A DNA stretch of 16,704 bases, from the NCBI GenBank assembly GCA_937900675.1, contig CALCEA010000162.1, forward strand, positions 1 to 16,704, given 5' to 3'. The stretch's first letter is position 1. Each line of letters opens with the position of its first letter. Origin of the DNA: an uncultured Chitinophagaceae bacterium. GTDB lineage: Bacteria > Bacteroidota > Bacteroidia > Chitinophagales > Chitinophagaceae. The position numbers and the translations under genes are program-made. Under the pieces are notes generated by a model. It saw only the letters and a list, made by a program, of their open reading frames with translations. It did not search any database and was not told the DNA's origin. Shown here piece by piece: positions 1 to 7,390 of this stretch.

Positions 1-11
1 ATGCGCATAGG

Positions 12-19
12 CAAAATTA
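12..19 (-). promoter_or_regulatory. -7 promoter element for a leftward gene off the window edge
   Basis: The minus strand reads TAATTTTG, a perfect match to the Bacteroidota -7 element TAnnTTTG. A TTG that could act as the -33 element lies at 44-46 with a 24-base spacer, one base longer than the usual 17-23. Three bases after the element the minus strand has an ATG (bases 8 to 6), followed by only one further complete codon (CGC) before the window ends. This suggests a leaderless gene transcribed leftward and divergent from the MerR gene. Its product cannot be told from here. Confidence 0.5.
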
Positions 20-81
20 CGCTATACTTAACAATTTATCCACCAATCTCTTAGATGCTTATCTGTCCAAGAATTGTATAG

Positions 82-89
82 TAACTTTG
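82..89 (+). promoter_or_regulatory. -7 promoter element of the MerR-type gene
   Basis: The sequence TAACTTTG matches TAnnTTTG exactly and ends only 4 bases before the ATG at 94. In this promoter class transcription starts a few bases after the element, so the mRNA would begin at or next to the start codon. A weak -33 candidate (TTA, 59-61) lies 20 bases upstream. There is no room for a ribosome binding site between the expected transcription start and the ATG. Confidence 0.6.
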
Positions 90-93
90 AAAT

Positions 94-663
94 ATGGCTA
101 AACACTTGCAGCAATTAGATTTATTCGGAAACGATACACAACAGCCGGTGCATATCGCAGCTCCAGCAAGTACCAAAAGCATCAAAAAATCAAAGCCTAC
201 TCCAAAAGCCGAAGAACCGCTTCCAACAGTTTCAAGAACGAGTATCGGTTATAAGACCAATGCAGGTATACAAAAAAGAGGAAGAAAATCATTCGCCTCC
301 ATGGAAGGTGATATGGATAAATTACAAGTTCCTAGTGCAGAGATCTTAGCAAAGAAATTATATTACCCCATTGGAGAAGTAGCTACTTGGTTTAATGTAA
401 ATACTTCATTGATTAGATATTGGGAAAAAGAATTCAAACAATTACAACCTCGTAAAACAAGAAAGGGAGATCGTTTATTTAGATCTCAGGATATTGAATT
501 TTTAAAACAGATTTATTTCTTGCTAAGAGAGAAAAAATATTCAATCGATGGGGCTAAAACTTATTTGAAAAACAATAAGGAAAAAGCAGACAAGGATATG
601 GCTTTATTGAATAGCCTAAAAAATTTGAAAAGCTTCTTAACACATTTGAAAGAAAGCTTGTAA
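94..663 (+). CDS. MerR-family transcriptional regulator
   Basis: A 189-residue predicted DNA-binding regulator. Residues 1 to about 85 are low-complexity, basic and probably disordered, with lysine-rich patches near 29-38 and an AT-hook-like KRGRK at 61-65. Residues 90 to about 160 form a MerR-type winged helix-turn-helix: YPIGEVATWFNV, then SLIRYWEKEF at 105-114, then an R/F wing (RLFRSQDIEFLKQI) and a helix ending near 160. The tail to 189 is short and helical and too small for a normal effector domain, so no ligand can be inferred. This long-N-tail MerR form is widespread in Bacteroidota. The ATG is favoured because a consensus -7 element ends 4 bases upstream. The stop lies one base from the stop of the convergent mscS-type gene. 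Target genes are unknown; the divergent gene on the left is one possibility. Confidence 0.88.
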   Translation: MAKHLQQLDLFGNDTQQPVHIAAPASTKSIKKSKPTPKAEEPLPTVSRTSIGYKTNAGIQKRGRKSFASMEGDMDKLQVPSAEILAKKLYYPIGEVATWFNVNTSLIRYWEKEFKQLQPRKTRKGDRLFRSQDIEFLKQIYFLLREKKYSIDGAKTYLKNNKEKADKDMALLNSLKNLKSFLTHLKESL

Positions 664-664
664 A

Positions 665-1723
665 CTACAATTCAGCAAATTGAATTTGATGTTGATTAGC
701 GTATTGGATGGCCTCAAGATTAATACGCTCTCTTAATATTTGAAAGGCAGTAATGTCTACATGCATACTTACAAACACTTCGGCATGTATAATATGTGCT
801 TGCTTGCCAGCGTCAGTTAAAACCACTACTGCATTTAACACACCCGCTTGTTGTTTGATAAAGGTTCTGAAATGCTCTGTAAAAGCACTGATAGCTGATG
901 CAGGCGTGTGAACACTTAACTGCATATCCATTTCAAATTTACGCTCCGATCTTAAACTAATATTATCTACTATATTATCTACCATCTGTTTATTGGGAAC
1001 AGAGATATAAGTTTTCTCTTGTGTGCGAATTCGCGTACTTCTTAAACCAATTTTTTCAATCGTACCTGTGAAATTATTTACTTTTACCATATCTCCAACG
1101 GTAAAAGGTTTATCAAAGAAAATAATAAAAGATGCAATAATGTTTTCTAAACTCTCGCGCATAGATAAAGCAATCGCTGCACCCACAATACTTAAGCTTG
1201 TAACTAAATTGCCAATATTTTCATTAAATACATAATGCAAGATGAGTAAAGCGCCAATAATGTATAAGATAACTTTAAAGAAGTCTCTAAAGAACAACAC
1301 TAATTGATCATCACTTTGATCTGTAGTTAACTTCGCTTTCTCTTCTAAAATTTTCGCAATGAATTCTAAGGTTCTTAAGCAAACACGAATCAACAAGATG
1401 ATAAAAATCAATTTGGTAGAAGATTCGATAACCTGCTGTAAGCTTAATTTAAATAAATGCAGATTCCATACTTCAGGAAAATGCAATTCATATAAAGCAA
1501 TCACAGCCACCAAGAACAATAAGAATTGTTCGATAGGCACAACCAATCTATGTAATTGAGCTTTCTTTAATTCGGCATGATTGTTTTTGACAATCCAAGT
1601 ATAAATCAAGCCAGCAAAAAAACGAGAGATGATTCTTTTTACAATAAAGGCTACAGCAAAAATGCCTAGCACAATCAAATAGCTTTTGATGCTATTGCTT
1701 AAAAAAGTATCGTTTAGGTTCAT
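665..1723 (-). CDS. MscS-family mechanosensitive ion channel
   Basis: An inner-membrane channel of the small-conductance mechanosensitive family, expected to release solutes on hypo-osmotic shock. Counting from the ATG at 1732 (355 residues), hydrophobic segments lie near 18-32, 66-82, 106-120 and 152-168. The pore helix and beta domain follow: SIVGAAIALSMRESLENIIASF at 181-202, split here as SIVGAAIAL, SMRESLEN and IIASF, then IIFFDKPFTVGDMV and SVPNKQMVDN typical of the MscS fold. A soluble alpha/beta domain ends the protein. I prefer the ATG at 1723 (352 residues): it makes an ATGA overlap with the lpxH stop, a common sign of translational coupling. The ATG at 1732 is also possible. This is the last gene of the rsfS-ftsH-LUD-lpxH run. 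Family is certain; the exact subtype is not. Confidence 0.9.
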   Translation of the reverse strand: MNLNDTFLSNSIKSYLIVLGIFAVAFIVKRIISRFFAGLIYTWIVKNNHAELKKAQLHRLVVPIEQFLLFLVAVIALYELHFPEVWNLHLFKLSLQQVIESSTKLIFIILLIRVCLRTLEFIAKILEEKAKLTTDQSDDQLVLFFRDFFKVILYIIGALLILHYVFNENIGNLVTSLSIVGAAIALSMRESLENIIASFIIFFDKPFTVGDMVKVNNFTGTIEKIGLRSTRIRTQEKTYISVPNKQMVDNIVDNISLRSERKFEMDMQLSVHTPASAISAFTEHFRTFIKQQAGVLNAVVVLTDAGKQAHIIHAEVFVSMHVDITAFQILRERINLEAIQYANQHQIQFAEL

Positions 1724-2478
1724 GCTTCCCATTTTTTAAGTTGAAGGTCATTGCCATCAAAAACAGCGTAAGTATTAGATCTAATCCAATCACCTAAATT
1801 AATATATCTCGACTTATCGTTAATTTTTAAATCTAATGGATAATGTCTATGCCCGAATATAAAATAATTAGAAGTATTGGTTTGAGCCAATTCTTTGGTA
1901 TAAATAATCAACCACTCTTTATCTTCCCCTAAAAATATTTCATCAGAGCTACCTGTTTTGATTCTGCTTTGACTGCTGAAAAAATTAGCCATTCTAATTC
2001 CTAGATCTGGGTGCAACCATCTAAACAACCACTTGCAAATAGGGTTGGTAAATATTTTCTTTAAAAACTTATACCCCTCATCTCCTGGGCCTAATCCATC
2101 TCCATGTGCAATAAAAAATTGCTTCCCAGAGAAATTAAATTCTTTGGCAGAGAAGTACACCGATGCACCAATTTCTTTGGTTAGATAATCCTGCATCCAT
2201 AAATCATGGTTGCCTGTAAAAATATGAATCGGAATACCAGCGTCATTAATAGAAGCCAAACATCCTAGTAATCTCACAAAACCTTTTGGAACAACTTCTT
2301 TGTATTCAAACCAAAAATCAAAGATATCTCCTACTATAAAAATAGCAGCAGCGTCTTCTTTGGCTGTTTGTAAAAAACGAACAATATGCTCTTCGCGAAC
2401 TCTACTGGCTTTTTCATTAGGAGCACCTAAATGAAAATCAGAAAGAAAATAAACTTTTTTGCCAGCAGCCAATTCCAT
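1720..2478 (-). CDS. lpxH: UDP-2,3-diacylglucosamine diphosphatase
   Basis: Calcineurin-like metallophosphoesterase of 252 residues that cleaves UDP-2,3-diacylglucosamine to lipid X and UMP, the fourth step of lipid A synthesis, at the cytoplasmic face of the inner membrane. The full di-metal motif set is present: SDFHLG (D14, H16), GDIFDFWFE (D51), GNHD (N90, H91), AHGDG (H125) and GHRH (H210, H212). FDFWFE, and the helical insert after HGDG (about 135-170, rich in F, K and W), are LpxH-like rather than generic phosphoesterase features. Length is close to the roughly 240-250 of the family. It lies 18 bases after the LUD gene and its TGA overlaps an mscS start, so it is probably co-transcribed with ftsH upstream. 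LpxG- or LpxI-type enzymes do not show this pattern. A related phosphoesterase of unknown substrate is the main alternative. Confidence 0.88.
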   Translation of the reverse strand: MELAAGKKVYFLSDFHLGAPNEKASRVREEHIVRFLQTAKEDAAAIFIVGDIFDFWFEYKEVVPKGFVRLLGCLASINDAGIPIHIFTGNHDLWMQDYLTKEIGASVYFSAKEFNFSGKQFFIAHGDGLGPGDEGYKFLKKIFTNPICKWLFRWLHPDLGIRMANFFSSQSRIKTGSSDEIFLGEDKEWLIIYTKELAQTNTSNYFIFGHRHYPLDLKINDKSRYINLGDWIRSNTYAVFDGNDLQLKKWEA

Positions 2479-2496
2479 GTGTTGGATTTAAATAAT

Positions 2497-3138
2497 TTAA
2501 TCAGTAGCCTTATCTACTAAGAAGCAATATACTTCTTTTGGACCATGCACACCCACTACCAATGTTTTTTCAATATCAGCAGTTCTACTTGGACCTGTTG
2601 CATAACTAATCATGCTAGGCAAATGCTCTTCTTCATTTTTAAACAATTGAAGACTATCCGCAATATCAAAAACCAATTGATGCGTATAAGCAATACAAAT
2701 ATGGATAGGCGCGTAAACACTAGAAGTTCTACCGCTTAATTGATTACTACTTAAAACAATGGTACCAGTTCTTGCTATTAAATGATCACATAAAGTAATG
2801 GCAACATCGCAACTATCTAAATCATCTGTATTTACTGGATCGAAATTGTACTCTTTCATATCATCCAACCAACCAGCTTCTCTAGAATAAACCTTGGTCC
2901 AATTTTGAGAATGAATCAGTTTGGTTAATTGATCTACTAGTTCAGCCTCATCTGCACAATAAACAAATTTGCCCAACAGTTCAGTAAATTTCTCTGCGAA
3001 GCCAATGGTCAATTCTTCTTCGGTTGGAAGAAAAATGGGCGCTTCAGAAACCTGTTCTGGGAAAGGCACCGCTACAGGATCTTTTAAAGCCTGCTTAATC
3101 TTGTTTAATATTTTACTTCTTGAACCCTGTGATTCCAT
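2497..3138 (-). CDS. LUD-domain protein (LutC/YkgG family)
   Basis: A 213-residue protein of the LutC/YkgG (LUD) family. Members of this family work with LutA and LutB in L-lactate oxidation in Bacillus, but many stand-alone members have no known role. The N-terminal 40 residues are a helical lead (RSKILNKIKQAL). The LUD fold follows, with ITLCDHLIARTGTIVLSS near 114-131, APIHICIAY, and the hallmark C-terminal ATGPSRTADIEKTLVVGVHGP followed by K and E, here split as ATGPSRTADIE and VVGVHGPKE. No lutA or lutB is in the window. It starts 8 bases after the ftsH stop, so translation is probably coupled to ftsH. From memory, ftsH-LUD pairing recurs in Bacteroidota, which hints at a role outside lactate use, but the sequence does not show what it is. 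Confidence 0.85.
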   Translation of the reverse strand: MESQGSRSKILNKIKQALKDPVAVPFPEQVSEAPIFLPTEEELTIGFAEKFTELLGKFVYCADEAELVDQLTKLIHSQNWTKVYSREAGWLDDMKEYNFDPVNTDDLDSCDVAITLCDHLIARTGTIVLSSNQLSGRTSSVYAPIHICIAYTHQLVFDIADSLQLFKNEEEHLPSMISYATGPSRTADIEKTLVVGVHGPKEVYCFLVDKATD

Positions 3139-3146
3139 TAGAAATA

Positions 3147-5210
3147 TTATTCATTATTACCAGCAGCATCTGCTGCATCAATAGTTGCGTTCGCTGTATC
3201 AATCATATCATCAGCATGTGCACTATCTACAGTTGTTTCAGAAGGAGCAAAACTCTCCGCTTCAGTAACTTCTAAAGTTGTTTTTTCTTCAAAAGGTCTG
3301 TTACCAATTAATTCTTCAACATCTGATTTATGTAAAACTTCTCTTGTTAACAATGCTTGTGCTAATTTCTCCACTTCTGCTTTTCTTTCTTGTAATAAAG
3401 CTAAAGTTCTATGATAAGCAGCGTCAATCATCTTGCGAACTTCTTCATCAATAATTTTTCCAGTCTCTTCGCTAAAAGGTTTTTGGAAAGCATTTTCTTG
3501 AGAAGGATCGTAGAAGCTTACATTACCAATCTTATCATTCATACCATAAGTGGTTACCATAGAGTAAGCCATTCTAGTAATTTGTTGTAAATCGTTGGAT
3601 GCGCCTGTAGAAATTTTACCAAAGAAAATTTGTTCGGCAGCACGACCACCTAAAGTCATACACATTTGATCCGTCAATTGCTCGATGGTATATAAATATT
3701 GTTCTTTAGGAGTGTATTGCGCATAACCCAATGCAGCTGTACCTCTTGGTACAATGGTTACTTTTAATAAAGGATAAGCATGTTCTAAGAACCAACCACA
3801 AATTGCATGACCCGCTTCGTGATATGCAATCACTTCTTTCTCGTCTTTAGAAATAATTTTATTTTTCTTTTCTAAACCACCAATTACTCTATCAATTGCG
3901 TCTTGGAAATCTTTCATCTCTACACCAGACTTTCCTTTACGCGCAGCAATCAAAGCAGCTTCGTTACAAACATTTGCAATGTCTGCACCAGCAAAACCTG
4001 GAGTTTGTTCAGCCAATTTATGAATGTCTAAACTTTCAGAAACTTTGATTGGACCTAAATGCACTTTGAAAATTTCTTCTCTACCTTTTACATCCGGACG
4101 ATCAATAGAAATTTGACGGTCAAATCTTCCTGGTCTTAATAAAGCGCTATCCAATACATCTGGACGATTGGTTGCGGCTAAAATAATAATACCTGTATCG
4201 CCACCAAATCCATCCATCTCCACCAATAATTGGTTCAAAGTATTTTCACGCTCATCATTGCTCATCATCGCGTTTTTACCACGAGCACGACCAATCGCAT
4301 CAATCTCATCAATGAAAATAATACATGGAGCTTTCTCTCTTGCTTGCTTAAATAAATCACGCACACGGCTTGCACCCACACCCACAAACATCTCCACAAA
4401 ATCAGAACCACTCAAACTAAAGAATGGAACCTGTGCTTCACCAGCCATTGCTTTCGCTAATAAAGTTTTACCCGTACCTGGAGGGCCAATCAATAAAGCC
4501 CCTTTAGGAATTTTACCTCCAAGAGAAGTATATTTTTTAGGATGCTTTAAGAAATCAACTATCTCCATTACTTCTTCTTTCGCTTCTTCTAATCCAGCCA
4601 CATCAGAGAAAGTAATATTCACTTTAGTACCACCTTTTTCAAATAAGGTTGCTTTAGATTTTCCTACATTAAATATACCCCCTGGGCCACCGCTACCTCC
4701 AGCGCCACCACCCATCTTACGCATTACTAATACCCAAACCACCACAATCAATACCAAAGAGAATACGGTATTAGCAATAGGACCAAACCAATCGTTCTCC
4801 TCTACTGCAGAACTATCCGGAATATTCACCACTGCGTACTTTGTATAAATATCTTCTAATTCTTTATTGAAAGAATCCCAACTATCTACTTTGTATTCAA
4901 ATAAATAATTGCCCTTTACTTTTTCCTTGGCTAATTTTTGTTTGAACTTTTGAACATAAAAAGCTTTTTGAACACTATCTGGTTTAATGTAAAAACGAAC
5001 AATTTTCTTGTTCTCAATTTTAACAAATTTTTCTACATCACCACTCGCCATCAACTTCACAAATTCGTTGTGAGAAATGGTAGAAACATCTGGCGCAATT
5101 TGGAAAAAACGCGCAGACAATAAAGACAAGGCAATTAAGCCATAAATCCAATAGATATTGAACTTAGGTAATTTAGGTCCGCCGCTTTTCGGTTTATTTT
5201 CAGGTATCAT
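3147..5210 (-). CDS. ftsH: ATP-dependent zinc metalloprotease FtsH
   Basis: Membrane-anchored AAA+ protease of 687 residues that forms hexamers, extracts membrane proteins and degrades them, and also removes selected soluble regulators. Visible in order: first membrane segment about 19-37; extracytoplasmic domain about 40-140; second membrane segment about 146-163; a glycine-rich linker at 167-178; Walker A GPPGTGKT at 242-249; Walker B IIFIDE at 297-302; the second region of homology with LLRPGRFDR near 357-365; zinc motif HEAGH at 464-468; and a third zinc ligand at D540 (GASNDLQ). The last 40 or so residues are acidic, Ala/Asp/Thr-rich and probably disordered. All catalytic residues are intact. 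It follows rsfS by 46 bases and precedes the LUD gene by 8. No perfect promoter is seen in the 46-base gap, so transcription from the rsfS promoter is likely. Confidence 0.98.
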   Translation of the reverse strand: MIPENKPKSGGPKLPKFNIYWIYGLIALSLLSARFFQIAPDVSTISHNEFVKLMASGDVEKFVKIENKKIVRFYIKPDSVQKAFYVQKFKQKLAKEKVKGNYLFEYKVDSWDSFNKELEDIYTKYAVVNIPDSSAVEENDWFGPIANTVFSLVLIVVVWVLVMRKMGGGAGGSGGPGGIFNVGKSKATLFEKGGTKVNITFSDVAGLEEAKEEVMEIVDFLKHPKKYTSLGGKIPKGALLIGPPGTGKTLLAKAMAGEAQVPFFSLSGSDFVEMFVGVGASRVRDLFKQAREKAPCIIFIDEIDAIGRARGKNAMMSNDERENTLNQLLVEMDGFGGDTGIIILAATNRPDVLDSALLRPGRFDRQISIDRPDVKGREEIFKVHLGPIKVSESLDIHKLAEQTPGFAGADIANVCNEAALIAARKGKSGVEMKDFQDAIDRVIGGLEKKNKIISKDEKEVIAYHEAGHAICGWFLEHAYPLLKVTIVPRGTAALGYAQYTPKEQYLYTIEQLTDQMCMTLGGRAAEQIFFGKISTGASNDLQQITRMAYSMVTTYGMNDKIGNVSFYDPSQENAFQKPFSEETGKIIDEEVRKMIDAAYHRTLALLQERKAEVEKLAQALLTREVLHKSDVEELIGNRPFEEKTTLEVTEAESFAPSETTVDSAHADDMIDTANATIDAADAAGNNE

Positions 5211-5256
5211 TGTAATGCTTTAAGTACTTATATAAACAAGTAAAATATAAATAAGT

Positions 5257-5658
5257 TTAGAGGTCATGTAGTTTGCTATCCGCGTCACTCCACATTTCTT
5301 CCAATTGGTAGAACTTTCGTGCGTCAGGATGCATAACATGTACCACAATATTGATATAGTCAATCAAAATCCATTGTGCTGCAGTCTTACCTTCTGTTTT
5401 ATAAGGTAATTCATCACATTTGGTTTTCACTTCGTAATCGATATTGTCAATAATGGCTTTTAATTGAGGGGCGTTATTAGCTTCGCAAATAATAAAGAAA
5501 TCAGCCACGGCTTCGTGTACTTTTCTTAGGTCTAAACTGATAATATTCTCGCCTTTTTTATCTTGGATAGCCGCGATAATGGTTTTGAAAATTTTACTAC
5601 TGCGTGTTAATTGAGTCGGAGATTTTTTACGATCTTTTAAAGAAGAAAGAGGTTCCAA
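5257..5658 (-). CDS. rsfS: ribosome silencing factor RsfS
   Basis: RsfS/Iojap family protein that binds ribosomal protein L14 on the 50S subunit, blocks subunit joining and so lowers translation in starvation. The core is clear: FKTIIAAIQDKKGENIISLDLRK, split as FKTIIAAIQDKKG and ENIISLDLRK, then ADFFIICEANNAPQLKAI, and AAQWILIDYINIVVHVMHPD with ARKFYQLEEMW at the C-terminus. The reading frame is open back to 5730 but has no ATG anywhere near its N-terminus. The most upstream TTG (5728-5730) sits where the -33 promoter element should be, and a perfect -7 element lies at 5696-5703, so upstream starts would not be transcribed. I therefore start at the TTG at 5658-5656, giving a protein of about 133 residues beginning (M)EPLSSLKDRKK, close to usual family length. 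It is first in the run leading into ftsH. Confidence 0.87.
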   Translation of the reverse strand: MEPLSSLKDRKKSPTQLTRSSKIFKTIIAAIQDKKGENIISLDLRKVHEAVADFFIICEANNAPQLKAIIDNIDYEVKTKCDELPYKTEGKTAAQWILIDYINIVVHVMHPDARKFYQLEEMWSDADSKLHDL

Positions 5659-5687
5659 TAGTTCTAATAATTTAAATGTTGAATGCC

Positions 5688-5695
5688 TAACTTTA
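5688..5695 (+). promoter_or_regulatory. possible -7 element for birA (one mismatch)
   Basis: TAACTTTA differs from TAnnTTTG only in the last base. It lies 16 bases before the TTG proposed as the birA start, so a short leader of roughly a dozen bases would result. No good -33 element is seen at the usual distance. It directly abuts the opposing rsfS -7 element, so the two promoters could not both be occupied at once. This is weak evidence on its own. Confidence 0.3.
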
Positions 5696-5703
5696 CAAAA
5701 ATA
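5696..5703 (-). promoter_or_regulatory. -7 promoter element of the rsfS-ftsH run
   Basis: The minus strand reads TATTTTTG, a perfect TAnnTTTG match, with a TTG at 5728-5730 as a -33 candidate and a 24-base spacer (one longer than the usual maximum). Transcription would begin near 5691-5692. This rules out translation starts upstream of that point and supports the internal TTG start of rsfS, leaving a leader of about 33 bases. Confidence 0.6.
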
Positions 5704-5711
5704 GCAATTCT

Positions 5712-6353
5712 TTGTTACCTGCCACACCAATTATCACATTAGGAGCGCCGCTCATCGAACTGCCTTCGATAGATAGTACCAATATCTATGCCATGGAGCA
5801 AATCAAAGCGGGGAAAGCCATATCTGGCAGTTGTTATAATACCCCTTTTCAAACCCATGGGAAGGGACAACATGGAAGGGTTTGGGAGAGTGAAAAGGGA
5901 CAAAACCTACTTTGTAGCTATGTTTTGGAGCTAAAAAGCTTAAATCCAAGTAAAAATTGGGGACCGGAAGACCAAAAAGGCCTTTCTGCAGCAGTGGCCA
6001 TAGGTGCAAAAGCTTTTTTTGGAGCACATGCTGGAGAGGAAACCCTTATAAAATTGCCGAATGATATTTATTGGCGTGACAGAAAGGCAGGGGGGATTTT
6101 GATAGAAAACAGCCTTAGAGGAACAGAATGGACCTGGGCGGTAATAGGTATTGGATTCAATATCAATCAAACCAGTTTTAGTCCAGATGCACTCAATCCA
6201 GTTTCCTTAAGACAAATCACTGGAAGGCAATGGGAAATTGCTAGATTGCAGACCGAATTAAGTAAGGCATTAACTGATAGTATACAAAATTGGATACAGG
6301 TTGGTGAGGAAGCGACAATAGAAAACATGAAACCACTATGGAGATCAAATTAA
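5712..6353 (+). CDS. birA: biotin-[acetyl-CoA-carboxylase] ligase, apparently lacking the C-terminal domain
   Basis: Enzyme that makes biotinyl-5'-AMP and transfers biotin to the carboxyl carrier protein. The catalytic core is present: IELPSIDSTNIYAM at 15-28, the adenylate loop GKGQHGR at 50-56 (GRGRRGR in E. coli), KLPNDIYW with the catalytic-type lysine at 114, KAGGIL at 125-130, and IGIGFNIN at 145-152. There is no N-terminal helix-turn-helix, so it is ligase only and not a repressor. The 213-residue protein stops at PLWRSN, the point where family members usually continue about 40-50 residues into an SH3-like C-terminal domain; that domain is absent in any frame because selD starts there. 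No ATG is available: the frame opens after a stop at 5688-5690 and the first usual start is TTG 5712. Its codons look richer in G and C than those of selD. Catalytic identity is firm; activity without the last domain is uncertain. Confidence 0.85.
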   Translation: MLPATPIITLGAPLIELPSIDSTNIYAMEQIKAGKAISGSCYNTPFQTHGKGQHGRVWESEKGQNLLCSYVLELKSLNPSKNWGPEDQKGLSAAVAIGAKAFFGAHAGEETLIKLPNDIYWRDRKAGGILIENSLRGTEWTWAVIGIGFNINQTSFSPDALNPVSLRQITGRQWEIARLQTELSKALTDSIQNWIQVGEEATIENMKPLWRSN

Positions 6354-7390
6354 CGCAGCATTCAAAAGGAGGAGGATGTGGATGTAAGATTGCACCATCT
6401 GTATTATCAGAAATATTAGCAGCACATAATGTAGGTGCTAAAAATAATATCCCACAATTATTAGTAGGTAATGATAGCAGAGATGATGCAGCAGTGTATC
6501 AGATAGACGAAAAAAACGCCATCATTTCTACCACAGATTTTTTTATGCCTATTGTGGATGATGCATTTGCATTTGGACAAATTGCAGCAGCCAATGCCAT
6601 AAGCGATGTGTATGCAATGGGTGGCAAACCTATTTTTGCATTAGCCGTTTTAGGATGGCCATTAGCCACACTTCCTGCAAGTGTTGCAGCACAAGTGATG
6701 GAAGGTGCTCGCAAAACCTGTGCTGATGCGGGTATCGTGATAGCAGGTGGACATAGTATAGATAGTCAGGATCCAATTTTTGGATTAGTAGTTAACGGAA
6801 TGGTGGCGATAGAAAATTTAAAAAGAAATGATACTGCTAAAGAAGGAGATGTATTAATCTTAACCAAACCATTGGGTGTGGGCATCTTAGCCACTTCACA
6901 AAAAAGAGGATTGTTAACAGAAGCGCATTTAGAAAAATTAGTAAAGCAATTAACTACTATTAATAAAGCAGGAGAAGCATTAGGTAAATTAAGTACTGTG
7001 CATGCGATGACAGATGTCACTGGATTTGGATTAGCAGGACATTTAACAGAAATGATGCAGGGAAGTAATTTAACTGCAGAAATTAGTTATAGTAAATTAC
7101 CCATCATACCAGAAGTAAGAGAATATATTGCACAAAAAGCCATTCCGGGTGCCACAGCAAGAAACTGGAATGCAACGCAAGCTGGTATTGAGTTAGCGCC
7201 AGAGATAGATGAAATAGAAGCGAGCTTATTATTGCCTGATCCACAAACCAATGGAGGATTATTAATTGCCGTTGCACCAGAAGCAGTCAAAGAAGTGCAA
7301 GCCATTTTAGAAAATCTAGGAATAGAATACAGAGAACCGATTGGTGTTTGTAAAGCAGCAACAGAAAAAAGAATACTTATTCAAAAATAA
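6338..7390 (+). CDS. selD: selenide, water dikinase (selenophosphate synthetase)
   Basis: Makes selenophosphate from selenide, ATP and water; this is the selenium donor for selenocysteine and for 2-selenouridine in tRNA. The N-terminus carries the hallmark active-site loop GGGCGCK, with C14, C16 and K17 matching the Cys17/Lys20 region of the E. coli enzyme; the catalytic residue is cysteine, not selenocysteine. The AIR-synthase-like fold follows: DDAAVY, STTDFFMPIVDD, AAANAISDVYAMGG, the GGHSID signature, TDVTGFGLAGHL, and the C-terminal LLPDPQTNGGLL. At 350 residues it is full length. The start overlaps the end of birA by 16 bases, so translation is probably coupled, although family starts in this phylum are very similar. 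No selenocysteine genes (selA, selB) and no tRNA 2-selenouridine synthase are in the window, so the use made of selenophosphate cannot be told from here. Confidence 0.96.
   Translation: MEIKLTQHSKGGGCGCKIAPSVLSEILAAHNVGAKNNIPQLLVGNDSRDDAAVYQIDEKNAIISTTDFFMPIVDDAFAFGQIAAANAISDVYAMGGKPIFALAVLGWPLATLPASVAAQVMEGARKTCADAGIVIAGGHSIDSQDPIFGLVVNGMVAIENLKRNDTAKEGDVLILTKPLGVGILATSQKRGLLTEAHLEKLVKQLTTINKAGEALGKLSTVHAMTDVTGFGLAGHLTEMMQGSNLTAEISYSKLPIIPEVREYIAQKAIPGATARNWNATQAGIELAPEIDEIEASLLLPDPQTNGGLLIAVAPEAVKEVQAILENLGIEYREPIGVCKAATEKRILIQK

Noticed and set aside
3..101. Open plus-strand frame of 32 codons entering from the left edge and ending over the merR-type start, which could be the tail of an upstream gene.
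   Set aside because: I recognise no family in it, and the region holds two outward-facing perfect -7 elements, which fits an intergenic spacer better. The frame is short enough to be chance. Sequence to the left would settle it.
680..700. AT-only inverted repeat (AATTCA and TGAATT arms) near the merR-type/mscS junction as a terminator.
   Set aside because: The stem is six base pairs with no GC core, sits inside mscS coding sequence and has no clear T-tract.
4168..4848. Long plus-strand open frame (226 codons) opposite ftsH.
   Set aside because: It is antisense to the highly conserved ATPase domain of ftsH and its length follows from ftsH codon use. It has no recognisable domain and no promoter.
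5659..5730. The 24-residue N-terminal extension of RsfS in the open frame.
   Set aside because: It starts at a TTG that coincides with the likely -33 element, spans the -7 element, and does not resemble RsfS.
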